DNA of 64,000 bases, taken from positions 30,435,427 through 30,499,426 of the forward strand of contig CM055094.1 in the NCBI GenBank assembly GCA_029204225.1. The letters are read 5' to 3'. Below are positions 50,900 to 63,625 of the stretch, piece by piece (the first letter of the stretch is position 1; each line of letters starts with the position of its first letter). Both the position numbers and the translations under genes were made by a program. Below the pieces are notes generated by a model. It had not been told where the DNA came from, ran no database searches, and saw nothing but the letters and a program-made list of their open reading frames with translations. The DNA comes from Diphasiastrum complanatum (taxonomy: Eukaryota > Streptophyta > Lycopodiopsida > Lycopodiales > Lycopodiaceae).

Positions 50900-52252
50900 C
50901 ACGAAACATGATCGGCTAGATAATGTTTCTTGCCCTTTCGAACCACAATTCAAAAGTCAAATTCAGTTAATAATAGTAACCATCTTGCAATACGTCCAAT
51001 ATTGCATGTCTTGTTTACCAAGTAAAGTAATGGCTGGTGATCCCTGTATAAAATGCAAAGTGCGTTTCCATGAGATAGTGACGAGATTTTCGAACAGAAA
51101 AAATCATCTTCACGTCCTGTTGTTGAATAATTTTTCTCCTGATTTGTAAGCTGTCTGCTTGCAAATCGTATAGGATAGTCCTTCTTATAATCATCTGGCT
51201 GCATCAAAACTGATCCAATGGCATATTTTGAGGCATCCGTGTGAACATGAAATTCAATCGTCTAATCTGGAGAATGTAGTATTGGTGCTGAAGTTCATGC
51301 TTTTTTTAAATTTTCAAAGGCTTCTAATGCCTCTACTGTCCAAATAAGAACAATAGTCAGTTTGTATATAGGTCTTGCTAAATCCGCAAAGAAGATAATA
51401 AAAATTCGATAGTAGCTCGCATGACCCATAAACACATAGACTCCACGAATGGTTATTGGCGGTGGCAATTCCACAATAATCTTGATTTTAGAATAATTTG
51501 TGGCAATACCATGTCTCGATATCACATGCCCAAGCACAACTCCGTGGGAAATCCACGAGGTGGTCTGTATCTATATTATGGACTCCCAGGTCATCCAAGT
51601 AAATTTCAAGGAATTTCTATAGATAATCTTTAAAAGCAAATTGCATTACTCTTTGGAACGAACTTGGTGCATTACAGAGTCCAAACAACATTACTTTGTA
51701 AGCATAGGTGTCCCGTTCTGTTGCAAAAGTTGTTTTGTAGCAATCGGCAGGTGCAATCTTAACATGGTTGTAACCACTAAATCCATCCAGGAAACTATAC
51801 GCTTCCGCTCCAGCAAGGCGATCCAAAATGCTTTCAGTAAAAGGTAATGGAAAGTGATCCTGCCATGTCACTTTGTTCAAAGCCTTGAGATTCACACAAA
51901 TTCTCAATTTTCCATTCTTTTTAGGAACAATGACAACCGTTGAGATCCATTGGGTATGCTCGATCTCATAAATGAAATCGGCATCAAGCAATTTTTGAAG
52001 TTCTTTCTTTCTCAGGTCCGCAACATTAGAATTACAACGATAGAACTTTGTAATCTTTGGAACTGCATCAGGTACAAAAGGTATGGTATGTTCAATAATT
52101 GACATCAATATACCCTTCAGATCTTGATAAATCCATGCAAAGCAATCTTGATACTTAATAAGTAACATGCGGAGTGCTTGATACTGTTCAGGATTAAGTT
52201 GTGATCCGACTTGTACAATTTTTTGTGGTTCTCCGGGTTCAGCAAGATTCAT
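50900..52252 (-). pseudogene. Gypsy reverse transcriptase and RNase H
   Basis: RT frame 52252-51617: DADFIYEIEHTQWISTVVIV, PKKNGKLRICVNLKALNKVT, FSFLDGFSGYNHV-type block (SFLDGFSGYNHVKIAPAD) and FGLCNAPSSFQRVMQ. After a stop comes YLDDLGVHN, the catalytic YxDD, then HVISRHGIATNYSKI (51537-51295). RNase H (51207-50950) has PIRFASRQLTNQEKNYSTTG. Stops and shifts near 51617, 51290 and 50950 inactivate it. Confidence 0.9.
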
Positions 52253-53960
52253 TGGTTGTGTCCTAGCTGGGCATCACAAACATCTTTCGAGTCTGGCACG
52301 TGTTCTTTGGGTTCACGATGTGCTTTAGGTAACATAATAACCACATCATCCAATGTATAACGTTTAAAATGTTTGGGCATATCATGTTGGACTACATCTG
52401 CTTGTTCTTTTTCAAAAGGACTTGTTTTGGATCTTCGCTTAGTCTTTTTAACAGAAATTGATCGTGGAGGTGAGGGCTTCCAAGATGATGATGTCTTGCT
52501 AGAACTCTGACTTGTAGAATCATCCTCGACTTTTCCTTTGCCTTTATTCAGTAAGGGTGGCACATTCGTTGAATCAATCTTTTGAGAATGTTTGTTCCAT
52601 TTCAGGACCGTATTATAATGTTGCTTGGCTTGTTTCTTCGTCATTGATCCTATGATCCTATCTTCCTTCAATATAACTGCTTTGGGCGGTTTTATTGTTG
52701 GTTCATCAGGAATATTACACTCCAAATCTGGTCGGATCTATATGATTTAGAATCTGCTCATCCGTAAGTTTTGCATTGTCATCATAATTCAAGGCATGAC
52801 TCACAGGTATGAGGTCATCTTCAATCGGATCTAGTATAGGTTCCGTTGATATACAAGCTACATTCATCACATTCAATGGAAAAGTGGTCGGTGTATCCAA
52901 GGTTTGATCCAATAAGAAAACTTCGCTCAAATCTGACTGATTATCTTGTTGACACATATATCCTGCTGTACAATCAATCATTGCTAGAGCGTCATTCCAG
53001 TTGACAGTATCCGTTTAAGAATCGTAATGAACTCCCAAATTTTTCTCTGGTCGATCACAAGTATGATCCGTTGTTGATGAATCATCATCCTCTTTTTGAA
53101 CCACTGGTTTGATAGTCCAAGTTGCAGGATCAACTTTGACTGCACGTTCACGATTTTCAAAAGTGATTTTCCCAGTACCCCAGTTATGAATTACTTGCGC
53201 AACTCGTAACCATGGATGTCCCAATAGGACTCGGTAGACATTTGGTGCTTCTGGTAAATCCATTACTATGAAAGTAATGATGAACTGTACTCCTGCAATT
53301 CTGACAGATATATCTTCAACATTCCTCGCGGACGAACTATCATTTGATCACCCTTAAAAAATTGTCTACGCTGTATCGGCATGTGATATTCTTTTGTTCA
53401 CTTTCCCAAGCTGCTCCAACATGGAGTACATCATTAGATTCTTCAAATTCAGCACAAGAAAGTGGCTCTTGATGGACTTCTGGTTTTGCTTGAGCTAACT
53501 TTTGCACTAAGACTTCTTTTGCTTTTGGCACCGACTTCAAGAACTCTCCCAATGAAATATTGATTTTACTAGATAAAATATTCATGAGTAGTTCTGTTTA
53601 TGATGCTTCCGGTTCAGTCATCTTGAAGGGTTCTTCATGATGATGCAACTGATCATTCATATCTATACGTGAATTTCTTGATGGCTGCAATGGTGAAAAA
53701 CAAACTTCGGCTGTTGCTTTAGCAGCTTCAAGCTCTTATTCTTGCAGATGTTTAATCCACTGTCTCATATCTTGATATCTTCTTTTTTCTGCATGAAGAT
53801 TTGGATAGACTCCAAATTTGTTGGTATATTTGTTAATGGTATAGAATCAGCAGGTACTGGATCCGCTACTGGTTCTTTCTGCTTCTGTGCTATGGTGACC
53901 ACCATCAAGGCTACACTTGATTTATTTTGAGCTACTGGTCTTCGCTTGATTGTTATCAAA
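52253..53960 (-). pseudogene. Gypsy protease region and linkers
   Basis: Frames 53263-53015 (MDLPEAPNVYRVLLGHPWLR, VAQVIHNWGTGKITFENRER) and 53585-53340 match the region around the retropepsin of plant gypsy elements, whose YRVLLGRPWL motif is typical. 52725-52249 and 52981-52715 are the linker to RT. Gag upstream is decayed or missing. Confidence 0.65.
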
Positions 53961-54130
53961 TTTACAGGAGCTGTAGCTGGTGGTGGCTTTGGTCTTGCTG
54001 GACAGTCTTACAAGTACTGTCTCCAAGTCTTAAGTGCATGTATAACCACAAATTATTTTTTTTCTACATAATTATAACGCAACTGAGGACCAATGAATTT
54101 TTTGCTTTCAAATGCTAGTGGCCTATCATT

Positions 54131-57100
54131 CTATAATAGAACCGCTCCCTCGCGCGCTTGCTTAAGGCCATAAAGTGCTTTGCGTAGCTTACATACCTTC
54201 TGTTCTTGTCCTTTTGCCATGAAGCCCTGTGGTTGGACCATGTAAACTTCTTCCTTTAAGTCGCCATTCAAAAATGTGGACTTCACATCCATTTGATGGA
54301 TCTTCCACCCTAAATGAGATGCTAGTGCAATGATAAGGCGTAGCGTAGTCCACTTAGCAATTGGAGCAAATGTTTCTTCATAGTCAATTCTTTTATTTTG
54401 CTCATAGCCCTTCACTACTAGGCGTGCCTTATGCTTTGTTATCATGCCATCCGCATGAAAGTTTGTTCTAAACACCCATTTGTTGTCAATGGGTTTCTTT
54501 CCAAGTGGTAGATCAACCACCTCCCATGTATCATGCATGTGGATGGATTCCATCTCCTCTTCCATTGCCCTTTGCCACTCTTTGTGATCTTTTGCTTCAT
54601 CAAAGGTTGAAGGCTCTCGACACTTCAAAATGTCACTCATTAAGGCATAGTTCACATGATAACGATCGGGAGACTTCCTTTCCCGCGTTGATCTTCTCAC
54701 TTCTCCTTGTGTGCTAGATCCTGGTTGATTTAGCTTTGCGTCCTTCATGATCTTTTCATACCATTTTGGTATCTTAGATTTAGGTGATACACTACGTGGA
54801 GAGTATGTATCCCAAGGAGTGTCCAAGTAATGTCTCTTACTTCCAACCGGTTTCTCCTTTATTGCTCCTATTGGCAAGTACCTTCCCCTAGGCTCTTGAA
54901 TAGGTGGTGTCCTCTCATACTCGCCCTCTTGACTCTCATCTTCATGTGCATCATCTTGTGGAGCGTTTTTGATGCTTTCACTACTTGCATGGTCTTCATC
55001 TTCATACCTATGCGTCTCATCAAAGATCACATCTTTGCTTATGTGAATCTTGTTCATTACAGGATCAAAACACCTGTACGCCTTTGTCCTCTTGTCATAA
55101 CTAACGAAGATACACTTGATTGCATTGGCATCAAGTTTCTTTCGCTCTTCCTTTGGCACATGTACATAGGCCTTACATCCAATGACACGAAACTTGTCGA
55201 TTTTTGGCTTTATTCCTGCGACAACGTTATTGCAAAACAGGAGCCCTACAGTTGCGGTTCCAAATGTGACTCCTGAAGAAGCATTCACGCTTCCGACCAA
55301 AGTGAATCGGTCAAGCCCATTTGCTTCATCATGGAGCGTGCACTCTCCATAATAGTCATGGCTTTTCTTTTAGTACACCATTACTATGCGGCATGTGTGA
55401 TTGTGTGAATTGTCTTTTGATGTCGTGTTCCTTGCAAAAGTCCTCAAAATCATCAAATTTGTATTCGCCCCCTCTATCAGATCTTAGCACTTTGATGCGT
55501 GCATCCAGTTGGTTCTCTACTAAAGTCTTGAACTCCTTGAATTCAGCAAAAGCGTCAAATTTCTTCTTCAAGAAATAAATCCATGTCCTCCTAGAGTAAT
55601 CATCTATGAAAATCATAAAATAATATGCTTTCCCCTACAACATGGTCTTCATTGGGCCGCATAGGTCACTGTGAATAAGTTCCAGCGGTTTCTTAGCTCT
55701 TGCAGTTCCACCTTTTTTGAATGTCTCCCTGTGATGCTTTCCCATGATGCATCCTTTACATATTGCGTGATGATCATCCTGCAATGCTGATAATCCTATT
55801 ACCATCTTCAGCTTCGCCATCAATCTTAAGCTCCCATAGTTCAAGTGACCAAGTCTTTTGTGCCACAATTCATATTGAGATGCTATTGAGATAGCCAAAC
55901 CAAATTCTCTTGGTTTTGCAACATCCAATTTATAAAGGCCACATTTACTATCTCTATAACCTTTCGCCACCACTTTATGGTTGTGGTTCATATCCCTCAT
56001 AAGGCATCTATCCTTGACAAATTCAACCTTAAGATGTTGATTAGCCATTACTCCAACAGAAAGCATACCCTTTTTGAGTCCATGAACATAAAGCACATTA
56101 GGGATATTCTTGATTTTACCATCAGGAAACTACACAGGTACATTGCCAACACCCTGTATTTGGCATTCATTCCCATTGGCTTGGATGACCTTATCCCCAT
56201 CATGGATTGGTGAGAATTTCTCAAACCAATCACGTTTCCCAGTCATATGCCTTGTGGCGCTTGAATTAATAAACCATCTAGCACCATCATCAACCTGGGA
56301 TGCCAATGTCGATGAGAAGACACTTGTTTTGTCATCTTCCCCATCATCTTTGACAATGTTGCCTTGTTGTTTCACTTTTCTCGTCTTTATATCCGCTTTC
56401 TTCTTGTAACACTCGCGTGCCCAATGACCCAGTTTGTGGCAATAGTAACATTTGTCTTTCTTCTTCTTGTTCGCCTTTGATGACGACTCTCCCTCGTCAT
56501 CATCATCCTTGGATTTCTTGGGAATCCTTTTCCATCCTTTCTGCTTGCCTTTAGCAAGCAAGGCTTGATCCTCCTGTGGGGTTTGCCTTGACCTCACCCC
56601 TTCGCGGTGCTACTCTTCCTGCAACATGATTCCGTGGAAGTCTTCAAAAGTAGGCAATCTCTCCCTCGAAGCAATGCTGCTCACAAACATCTGTAGCCCT
56701 TCCAATACACCGCTCATTGTGGTATGTACCAATTCAGCATCCCTAATTGATTATCTAATTACCACAAATTGACCTCTCAGCGCCTTTATCCTGGTGAAGA
56801 AAGATCCCACCGATTCGCTTTCTTCCATTACTGCGTTCAATCTCGACTTCAAGAACATGGCCCGAGCTGGATTGCAAGTTTGAAATTGCATCCTAAGAGA
56901 TTTCCAAGCTCCCCTAGCTGTCGTGGCATCACTTATATGAGTGATCACATGGTCTTTCACTGAAAGAATGATCAAGGACAATGCTCTCTGTGCCTTTTTA
57001 TCAGAGGCCCTCATGGCACTTGGAGTGGTATTTGGCCGGACTTCAATACCTGCCACAATCTCCCATAAATCTTTCTCCATCAAAATGCTCTTCATTTTGA

Positions 57101-57182
57101 ATTTCCAGATGTTGTAGTTAGAAGCCCCATCAAGTTTGCTTGCATCGCCCAAAATTGCCTCATTGATATTTGCCATTTCCAA
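54131..57182 (-). pseudogene. Copia element: gag, protease, integrase, part of RT (3'-truncated)
   Basis: Gag 57182-56751 (MANINEAILGDASKLDGASN, YNIWKFKMKSILMEKDLWE). Zinc knuckle CYYCHKLGHWARECYKK near 56430. Protease ARWFINSSATRHMTGKRDWF, in which the usual catalytic DSGA is NSSA. Pre-integrase ELWHKRLGHLNYGSLRLM. Integrase IFIDDYSRRTWIYFLKKKFD and LRSDRGGEYKFDDF. RT (55300-54145) TFAPIAKWTTLRLIIALASH, then KALYGLKQAR, where it stops at a junction with gypsy sequence. No YVDD or RNase H. The long 389-codon frame is the best preserved part. Confidence 0.9.
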
Positions 57183-58430
57183 ACTCCTTGAAACTTCACC
57201 TGTAGGCTAAAAGGTGTATGCCGAAGCCAACCGTGATGTCAAAAATAAAAAATAATGACCTAAAATTTTTGGCTTACCAGGCCACCTGCCGCTCTTTTGC
57301 CAAATTGAAAGCCAAACTGGCGTCGTTTTCCGAAATGCTTCTCGTCACCAACTCCCAACTACGTGCCCAATGGAATGGTGAAATCACTTTTGGCGTGCTC
57401 CGAACACTTTTTCCTCGGCAATCACTCTATTTTGACGTACCGTACTTGTAGGTACAGTCAGGATGCCCTTGGTTTGGAGGCTATAGCCTTTCGTTTGGCC
57501 AAAAGTGAAAATAGAGGCACCTTAAGTTTTTGAACTGTCTTTTCACCTTGAAAAGACTTCACTCTTCACCAACTTCAAAACCCAACTCAAATTTCAAGTT
57601 GGAAATTTTCAAAGAACTTGAAGTGTAATTTACACCTCAGGCCCCTTTCACCCTTTCATGGTCCATTTACTTGCCATCCAATGGTCACTTTATATTTGAG
57701 GGCCTAGATCGATCCTCGACCAATTGATTTCAGCCATTGATCACCATGGCTTCAGATCCAACGACTTGCCCTCTTCTTCGTGCGCCAACCAGCGCTCCTG
57801 CAGCCATTAAACACCTGGAGACACTACCCTCCTCCTTACTATGGCTGCGCGTGAGCCTCCACGCGATCTCCTCTCTCTTCCTGGCTAAGGAGGTTACAAA
57901 GGGGTTTGAAAAAAAAACCCACAACCTACTTCACAAGCTCTCCTCCAGCTCTCCATGGCAGTCAGCGGCTGTCCGCAGCTCGATTACTCCTGCTAGATCG
58001 CCCCTCTTCAAGCCTTTACAGCTTTGAAAAACCTTGTAAATGGAGAAAGATCATCAATGTTTCCTACTGAAACCCCAGCCATGAAAGAAGAGAGACTTCT
58101 TGGGCTATGCTCAGGTTTTCTTTGAGCTACTTTTGGCAGCCTTCTACTGCACTAAGGTCACCCTACAGTCAGCAATTATTTGCTTCAAACATATCTTCAA
58201 TTGATTTCTGATTGAATCCACACCAGGCAGCCTATCTACGGTGTTCTATGCTTCCGTTTGGCTTTTCGTTCCAGCCAACAATCCCCTGTCTCTGAATCTT
58301 CTTACAGTTTCGAGCTATTCCACGAATCTCCACATACTCGGTTTTGTGCTACCCAGCCAGCAAACCATCGTGAATTCGTAGCTCTTCGTTCCTGTCTGGT
58401 GATTTTTGCCACCAAGGGCTCTGATACCAA
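57183..58430 (-). other. Leader and primer-binding site of the copia element
   Basis: GGCTCTGATACCA at about 58418-58430 is the reverse complement of the tRNA-Met primer site TGGTATCAGAGCC. The 5' LTR should lie to the right (58431 to about 58680). The 1.2-kb stretch to gag is unusually long for a copia leader; frames there have no motif. Confidence 0.6.
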
Positions 58431-58679
58431 GTTAAGAAAACAGTTTAAAAACCCGACCAGATTAATCACCACAACACAACGTCAAGTGCAATAAGACAAA
58501 ATAACAGAATTGATCTCCACAAACTGTATATTCAACTAAAAGATAAAGTTGCTTAAAAGCACTCAAAGGGCTCGTAAAAGAAAGACGGCCCGATAATTCT
58601 AGAATTGAGCACATGTGGTGCCGTCGAAATAAGAAAGCACTGTATAAGTCAATCATTGCTATTTTAACTTACAGTTGTA

Positions 58680-58775
58680 CCTTAACTAAATGTATGACCA
58701 CTGGTAGATCTTTTGTCATCAATATTACTTGCCCAATCGGCATTTGTATAACTACCAACATTAGCACTTCATGTT
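58680..58775 (-). pseudogene. Copia RNase H scrap
   Basis: The minus strand reads VGSYTNADWASNIDDKRSTS, the copia RNase H start (G--DADWAG-ID-R-STSG). It is truncated on both sides. Confidence 0.7.
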
Positions 58776-58814
58776 GATCATACCTCAAACCAAAATTCAA
58801 ACAATTGAGAAATT

Positions 58815-59460
58815 GTTCTATCTATGGGTGCTTAATTCAATGGAAAGGTCGGACTGAGGATGATGATTCGTGTTCGAGAGTTGATAGCATAAAGAAGAAT
58901 TTTTCTAAGCTCCAATTGTAAGGACAAGAGCAGTTCAAGGGGGAAAAAATGTTATGTCCATGTCCTGAATATAGGATTCATTATAATCTTAGACTTGGAT
59001 ACACGATACTCCAATGCTCGAGATTATTGGTTATGCCACATCATATTAGACGAGACCCGTAAAGTAATTAATAATCTTGTGAGGCTCAAACACATTATTT
59101 GGAGTTAGTACATGGTTTAGGACAATCAATGCATGTGTAGAGAATCAATAGCAATGAAGTTTCTTAATTGGAGAGTTTCGGCCTTGCATGATTGCATGCA
59201 CAGGGTGGCTGGGGGTTTATATGAGCCTTAATAATTCGCCCTACTACTGCATTCATTTGGTGATTCATTGCCAGATTCTCTTGGCTCGGGGGTGAAGCTT
59301 CTGGAGATTAATCGGTTGCTTCTACTTGGTTGGGTGGTTTACTACATAGTGTGTTCTCTTGTGTTTTGTCTTGTAAGCAGGATCTTGAGGGGCTTTCCCT
59401 TAACAATCAACCCACAATATCATGAATTTTTTCACTCTCCCACTCTTGAAAAGTCTAGTA
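58815..59460 (+). mobile_element. Gypsy chromodomain tail, polypurine tract and 3' LTR
   Basis: The plus frame near 58830 reads YLIQWKGRTEDDDS, then DSIKKNFSKLQL, a chromodomain-like end of a chromovirus integrase. AAGGGGGAAAAA at 58937-58948 is the polypurine tract, and TGTTATGTCC at about 58950 starts the LTR. TTTATATGAGCC near 59216 may be its TATA box. The right LTR end is not certain. Confidence 0.6.
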
Positions 59461-59761
59461 ACTTGAGAATCAAGAGATCTATCAACTTTAGGGTTTTCAC
59501 AAAAATACATATATTGAATCACACAAATTCTATATGCAAAAGCTAGGAACTAGATATAGATTGAAGAATGATGTAAATCCTTTATTATGCATTAAAACTC
59601 GCCACAATCCAACAATTAGAGAAGGAAATCGGCCTACTACAAGTTTTTTTGACCTAAAATGAGCTGTGGATTACAAAGATCGGTCTAGGTGCAGGGGCTT
59701 GGTTGGTTGAAAGTCCACTTTTTCCACTCTCGTGACTCTCCTTTGACTTATTTATTACTGC

Positions 59762-60200
59762 CCTTCTTACCAGATTGGGGCTACCACATCCAATGTTAAA
59801 TGGTCTCTCAAAGTGTTCATGTGGTCATGTGCTTGATTTATTGGGTACTCATCTTATGCGGTGCCCCTCAGGTGGAGATCATATAGTGCCACATGATTCA
59901 ATTCGTGATGTTCTTGGTGCTATTGCTTATGATGGTGGTTATCATGTTGTTCGAGAGCAAGACACATTTTGCTAGGGCCATCTTCCTAGTCATCTCGTCG
60001 GTGTGTCAACTTTGTTCTTTCGTGTGAGGGTCATTTTGGCAATGTTATTGCTGATACCTCTCTATCAAACCATCTTGGTAAGTTCTTCCACCTCACCATT
60101 CATTGCAAGGACTCTCCATCTAGTGAAGAATTCATTCCCTAATGTTATATCACCATTTGTCATTTTGTATCTTTCTATAGTAAACTTACTTTTGTAAGCA
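59762..60200 (+). pseudogene. R2-like LINE tail: zinc knuckle and restriction-like endonuclease
   Basis: CSCGHVLDLLGTHLMRC and H-VPHDSIRDVLGAIA match the C-CG--D--G-H---C motif that follows RT in LINEs with a restriction-like endonuclease. VVREQDTFC precedes a stop. In a shifted frame VNFVLSCEGHFGNVIADTSL resembles the endonuclease start (R-D-V). Only the C-terminal part is present. Confidence 0.6.
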
Positions 60201-60290
60201 CTTTTAATTTTTAGACGAGCTTAATTTAAAGGAGCGTCTACTTCAAAGCTTTTAAGCTGTTTAGCTTAATTACGTTTTTGCCATTTGGCA

Positions 60291-60548
60291 ATGGCGAGCT
60301 TATCACAGACGCTCTCCTTTTCTTCTTCTTCTTCATCATCATCATCATTATCGTCCTCTTCCTTGCTGTTTCTGTTAAGAAGGGATGGATTTGCGAGGTG
60401 CCATTTGGGTATTATTGGCCCAGAAAAGAAGAATCATATGGTAAAAGTGGGACAGGCCTGCTCATCAACAAAGCTAGCGGCAACGGGGTCTGGAAAACAA
60501 GGGGACATTGGAAAATGGAGACAAGTTGTTGATCCTGTTTCTGGAAAA
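60291..60548 (+). CDS. Possible first exon of a plastid-targeted protein
   Basis: The ATG at 60291 opens MASLSQTLSFSSSSSSSSSL, then SSSSLLFLLRRDGFARC, a Ser-rich, acid-free N-terminus like a chloroplast transit peptide. VKVGQACSSTKLAATGS and GKWRQVVDPVSGK follow, then a possible donor AAA|GTATGC. W-----DP-SG resembles the start of a WW domain. No downstream exon was found; LINE sequence lies next on the other strand, so the gene may be broken or may span it. Confidence 0.4.
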
Positions 60549-60659
60549 GTATGCTTCACATGCTCCAAAATCTCACAGGCAATATAATTTCGTGTTTGAC
60601 TGCCCAATTTTTATATGGAAACTTTCGAAGTTGTCAATTTTTGGTCAGTAGCAATTGAC

Positions 60660-61620
60660 AATAGATTATGATTTGGATTTATAGTACCCTTGCATACCTG
60701 CATATCTTGTCTTCCCCAGAGAGCTCTTGGAATCTACCTGTCTCTACCTGAAGCTGTTGCGATGGAACTTGGAAATGCCCCAGCTTATATGAAAGAAGCC
60801 AGAGTTTGTTATACTCAACTTTCAAGTCATCGATATCTCTAGCTGTGAAAAGTGTGTCCAGTAAAAATCTACCTTGATCCCTGAGGGAATTTGAAAGTAG
60901 TAGGCCAATAAAAACAATAGACATGTCGTCTGGGAATACCAAGAAAATAGATGTCTCTGATTTGCCCACGGATGACACGTTGCAAACATGGGGCAACATC
61001 TGCAAATCTGGCTTCCCTCCGGGCAAATGTTTTGCATTTTGATGTTTACAGATATTTGTGGGTAACATGCATAATGCCGTATGAGTGACCTAAGGATATA
61101 TAAAGCAAAGTATCTCCATATTGACTAGGGAAGACTGTCCCTTCCTCAATTGGTTGCATGCCTCATGCTAAATATTGGACCAATAAAAGTCACACCCAAG
61201 TCTGAATCTGAAGAAACCACGTCTAGTGACTAGTTGCCCAAGGTGATGGTTTGTCTATGCACAAAAGGTCTACATACTATAGACGATGAGCTTGGCCTTC
61301 TTTACATTATCTAGCTGCCTATCATTACAAAGGTTATGCAGCATATCAATATGGCTATGTAAACCCTCACCTAATCATGAAGAGATCAAATTCTCATTCT
61401 CAACATATAGTAGGACATATACGAACATGTCACCTACCTTGTTGCCTACCTGACTTCCCTCCTGATGACTGCCTCCAACTCATGAACATATAAACCAAAG
61501 AGTGTTGGAGATACTAGGCATGCTTTCTTCAACCCCCCAATAGTATTGAGAACACTAACATATGTACCCTCTCTTGATGTAAAATGTCCCATCATCCTCT
61601 CATTTAATGCAATGATAAAA
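60660..61620 (-). pseudogene. L1-like LINE reverse transcriptase, decayed
   Basis: The minus strand from 61620 reads NTIGGLKKACLVSPTLFGLY, VHELEAVIRREV, then GEGLHSHIDMLHNLCNDRQL and DNVKKAKLIVYS. These are the RT motifs around GVKQGCPLSP and the thumb of L1-type elements; the expected YADD segment is decayed (VLLYVENENLI). Further on, LGHFQVPSQQLQVETGRFQE and DKICRYA match the C-terminal L-VETGR------R-C region. Stops are frequent. Confidence 0.7.
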
Positions 61621-61639
61621 AATTATCGGGTTAGATGGT

Positions 61640-62487
61640 CATTGCTTTTTTGCCTTTAGTCGGGCACTTAGTGCTTCTATTCAGATAAATAGAAGTTTAC
61701 TTTGGCATTATAGACTTGGTCATTTGAATCATGCTTCTGTATAGCAAATGTCTAAGCAATCCATTGTTCTTGATCTCGACTATTCTGATAAGAAAGTCGA
61801 ATAACCTGTCTATCAAGACTGTCTAGTCGGTAAACAGACCAGACAACCATTTAGATCAAGCCATCAGCAACTGCTAGAGGATTAGTAGATGTTGTACATA
61901 TAGATATATGTGGCCCAATGAAGAATCCTTCATTGAAGGATACAAAATATTTTTTAACTTTTATTGATGAATTTTCCAAAAATGCTATCGACCCACTCGT
62001 CCTGCGAGGCTATTCTGACTCAGAAATGCCTCAACCAGAAAATCCACTTCCGGGTTTTGTTTCTTTCTGGCAGGGGGACCGATCTCGTGGAATTCAAGAA
62101 AGCATAAATCAGTGGCGCTTTCTTCAACCGAAGCAGAGTACATCACAGCATGCCAAACTTCAAAAGAAGCCATATGGATTAGGTTATTACTTCACAATTT
62201 GCATCACACTCAGTTCAATGCTACTACCATTCTGTGTGATAAATTGAGTTGTATTTCACTGTTGCTGAATCCCAGATTTCATGGCAAGTCTAAGCACATC
62301 GAAATCCAATATCATTTCATTCGGGAGAAAGTTTTCTGAGGGCAAGTGATTCTTAAATACCGTTTCACAACAGAAATGGTTGCAGACATCTTCACTAAAG
62401 CGCTTCCCTGGATCAAGAATCAAAAAATTTTCAGTATGTTGAACCTGATGGGGACACCAAGGCACCAACCGTGACGTTAAGGGGGAC
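61640..62487 (+). pseudogene. Copia relic with integrase fused to RNase H by deletion
   Basis: Plus-strand pieces: SLLWHYRLGHLNHAS, YQDCLVGKQTRQPFRSSHQQ and FLTFIDEFSK, then directly RGYSDSE near 62010. Next comes KSTSGFCFFLAGGPISWNSR, then ALSSTEAEYITACQTSKEA, FHGKSKHIEIQYHFIREKVF and MVADIFTKALP. The integrase core end and all RT are missing. TTAAGGGGGAC at 62477-62487 is the polypurine tract. Confidence 0.85.
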
Positions 62488-62600
62488 TGTTGGAAATTAA
62501 GTCCACAGTTTCCTCCTTGGTGATAATTTCTATTTCAAGATTCTTCTTGCACATTTTTGATCATTGATCTATGGTCAGATGAAACCTACTTTGGTTTTAT
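62488..62600 (+). mobile_element. Start of copia 3' LTR
   Basis: TGTTGGAAATTAAGTCCACA follows the polypurine tract. The right end is not defined. Confidence 0.5.
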
Positions 62601-63625
62601 GTCTACTCATCTGACACCTGCAGGAATCACAGAACTCAGACAACCGAACTATTCAAAGAACGATTACATCGGGCTTCCGGCAAAGAACGACCATTGTAAA
62701 AAAAAGTGGAGCCAAAGAAGCATTATCTCCCCCAAAACAAACAAAATTGAAATCACTGAAAACTAGTGCCCAACCTAAACTGCTAGGAAAGGGCTGTGAT
62801 ACGAAGTTACGAACAAGATCAAGCATACTGTATCACATCAAGAAAAGTAACCAACAAACTGAGGATCGTATAGCAAACTGCAATCATGCAAAGATACTAA
62901 GTGTGCAACCCTCCTACAAAGAAACTACAAGTATGGCTGCAACAGACGATGGCCATGAATATGGAAGGTTCCCACAGCATCATCTTTGCTAGTTAGACAG
63001 AAGTACCAGAAATAAGGCAAATAGTGAGACAGATGCATTGAACTATGTGAACATGCCAAGCACCGGAGCATCCAAAAGTGTAGCGGCACATGTTCCAATT
63101 TCAAGGCTTATTACTTAAGTCAAGACACATGTAAACATTTGGTGGCTTTCGATCAAGGCCCACAACTAGCTTGATGAGACTGGCTGATTTGAAGGCAAAT
63201 GAATTGGAGACAAACGAAATTTTCATTGACAACTAGTTTGCTAGTTGATACTGTAATGGCTCATGCAGGTAAACAGACTCCAGAAACAGGCAACAGACCA
63301 GGCATGCAATAGAGAGCTTCAAGATTACATTTTATATCTTGCAGAGTTTGACCAAATAAGAGAAACACCAAATATTGTAAAGTTTAACTCAATATATGAA
63401 ACTTCAAACAATCATAGCATAAGCACTAACTACCCCACTACTATGGCAGGAACATATGAGGGTATGTCTACTGTCTGCATAATTGAATAACATCATTATA
63501 GACATATAATTACTAGTACAAGCCCTCATTCAATATTGTTCACAAGGTCATTTATTGAGTTGCACCCATGGTCCCCATTTTAGTCTATTAGTGGTTAACG
63601 TTACACTTTCCATTGGATAAGTGAA
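62601..63625. other. No recognisable feature
   Basis: AT-rich, short frames only. Part may be LTR. Confidence 0.4.

Larger units (their letters stand above)
45806..53960 (-). mobile_element. Ty3/gypsy element with an extra 3' sense frame
   Basis: Minus-strand order, right to left: gag/protease (53960-52250), RT (52252-51290), RNase H (51210-50900), integrase (50700-49577), an extra frame (48762-45857), a polypurine tract GGTGGGGGATAA (45807-45820) and the 3' LTR start TGTTGGAGGG at 45806. The 5' LTR is absent; the element is joined to a truncated copia near 54130. Every frame is interrupted. Confidence 0.8.
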
